From assembly GCA_039812405.1 (NCBI GenBank), contig JBDIAL010000246.1, forward strand, positions 1 to 5,419: 5,419 nt of DNA, in the 5' to 3' direction. Shown piece after piece: positions 4,932 to 5,419 of the stretch. The stretch comes from Nostocoides sp039812405 (GTDB lineage: Bacteria; Actinomycetota; Actinomycetes; Actinomycetales; Dermatophilaceae). Numbering within the stretch: position 1 is the stretch's first letter; every line of letters starts with the position of its first letter. The position numbers were made by a program, and so were the translations under genes. The notes beneath the pieces are model-generated. The model had not been told where the DNA came from. It saw only the letters and a program-made list of their open reading frames with translations, and ran no database searches.

Positions 4932-5419
4932 ATGGCGGTGGTGACGTCGTTCAGGAAACTGCTGGCCTACGGACCGGCTGTGCTGGTCAGCGTGATGCTC
5001 ACGTTCATGGTGGGGGCGGTCCTGCCCCCGTTCGTCGGGCTCGGCGTGTTCATCGCGGGCCTGGTCGTCATGGCTGCCCTGCTTCTGGGGTTCGGCGAGG
5101 ACCTGGCGGTCCGGATCCTCTGCCGCTCTCGGCACCTCAGCCCTGCCGAGGCCGACGCCCTGGCGCCCGCGGTGGCCATGCTCTGCCAGCGTGGCGTGCC
5201 GATGGGAGGTCTTCGGCTGCTCGTGCAGGACTCCTCTGTTTCCATCGCGGCCTTCGGGGCCGGTCGACGGACACTGGTCGTCTCGGCCGGCCTGGTGGGG
5301 GCCGTGCGTGACGACCAGCTCCCCGTCGACCAGGCGGCCGCCGTTCTGGGGCACGGCGCGGGCGTCGTCCTCAGCGGGGCAGTCCGCTCCGATCCGGCGC
5401 TCGAGTTCTGGACGCTGCC
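4932..5419 (+). CDS. Membrane-anchored M48-peptidase-like protein with a lost zinc site, 5' part
   Basis: The gene starts at ATG 4932 behind AGGAG at 5 bases and is cut by the window end after 162 codons. Two hydrophobic segments (about residues 14-35 and 36-54, separated by PPF/G) make a membrane hairpin. The soluble part then follows the M48 plan: LSPAEADALAPAVAMLCQRGVP, then VSIAAFGAGRRTLVVSAGLVGAV, matching the N-A-F-x-x-G...VVVTTGLL region of M48 peptidases, then DQAAAVLGHGAGVV where active members have HELGH or similar. Here His141 is kept, but the catalytic Glu is Gly142 and the second His is Val145, so it should neither bind zinc normally nor cleave peptides. It is transcribed away from the coupled hypothetical pair. 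A role as a non-catalytic membrane scaffold is plausible; I infer accessory-element origin from the setting. The family call rests on pattern only. Confidence 0.75.
   Translation, partial: MAVVTSFRKLLAYGPAVLVSVMLTFMVGAVLPPFVGLGVFIAGLVVMAALLLGFGEDLAVRILCRSRHLSPAEADALAPAVAMLCQRGVPMGGLRLLVQDSSVSIAAFGAGRRTLVVSAGLVGAVRDDQLPVDQAAAVLGHGAGVVLSGAVRSDPALEFWTL

Noticed and set aside
4913..5311. Plus-strand frame overlapping the M48-like gene
   Set aside because: Gly/Arg-rich shadow in another frame; the 4932 frame has the ribosome site, membrane segments and M48 pattern.
1..5419. CRISPR arrays, tRNA or rRNA genes, insertion sequences, integrase or att sites
   Set aside because: Looked for on both strands; no spaced repeats, cloverleaf, transposase motif or paired direct repeats were seen.

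Overview
The window is high-GC DNA with strong GC3 bias, frequent 4-base stop/start overlaps and high-GC signalling genes. It suggests an actinobacterium; a Micrococcales-type host is a guess from style only. It divides into two halves.

Left half (1-2331): a divergent locus that looks like a copper-response module. On the minus strand a 59-residue one-helix membrane protein is translationally coupled (ATGA overlap) to a secreted lipoprotein that leaves the window at base 1. The lipoprotein is probably a multicopper oxidase. On the plus strand lie an OmpR/PhoB-type response regulator and its HAMP/HisKA sensor kinase, coupled by a GTGA overlap. Between the divergent units is a tandem TGAAGA-N5-TGAAGA repeat with 11-bp period. 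This is the geometry of an OmpR-family operator and closely resembles the CopR box I recall from Corynebacterium glutamicum, where copRS also sits beside a multicopper oxidase gene. The likely circuit is: the kinase senses an extracytoplasmic signal (its short loop has four histidines), the regulator is phosphorylated, binds the repeat, and turns on the oxidase unit and possibly its own unit.

Middle (2332-2940): no intact gene is convincing. A stretch of about 300 bases without a gene is followed by what reads as a broken gene for a small CxxC/His/Cys-rich protein, split by two single-base deletions. This may mark the edge of an inserted or decaying accessory segment.

Right half (2877-5419): an accessory-looking segment. 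Two coupled minus-strand genes (116 and 494 residues, ATGA overlap, good Shine-Dalgarno on the first) encode soluble, Ala-rich helical proteins of no family I can name. A 223-base divergent intergenic region holds a perfect DnaA-box 9-mer, a 14-bp palindrome and other inverted repeats. The last gene, cut by the window end, is a membrane-anchored M48-peptidase-like protein whose HExxH zinc site has become HGAGV, so it should be catalytically dead. Such proteins fit a conjugative element or plasmid-derived island, but no relaxase, integrase or att site is visible here, so that is inference.
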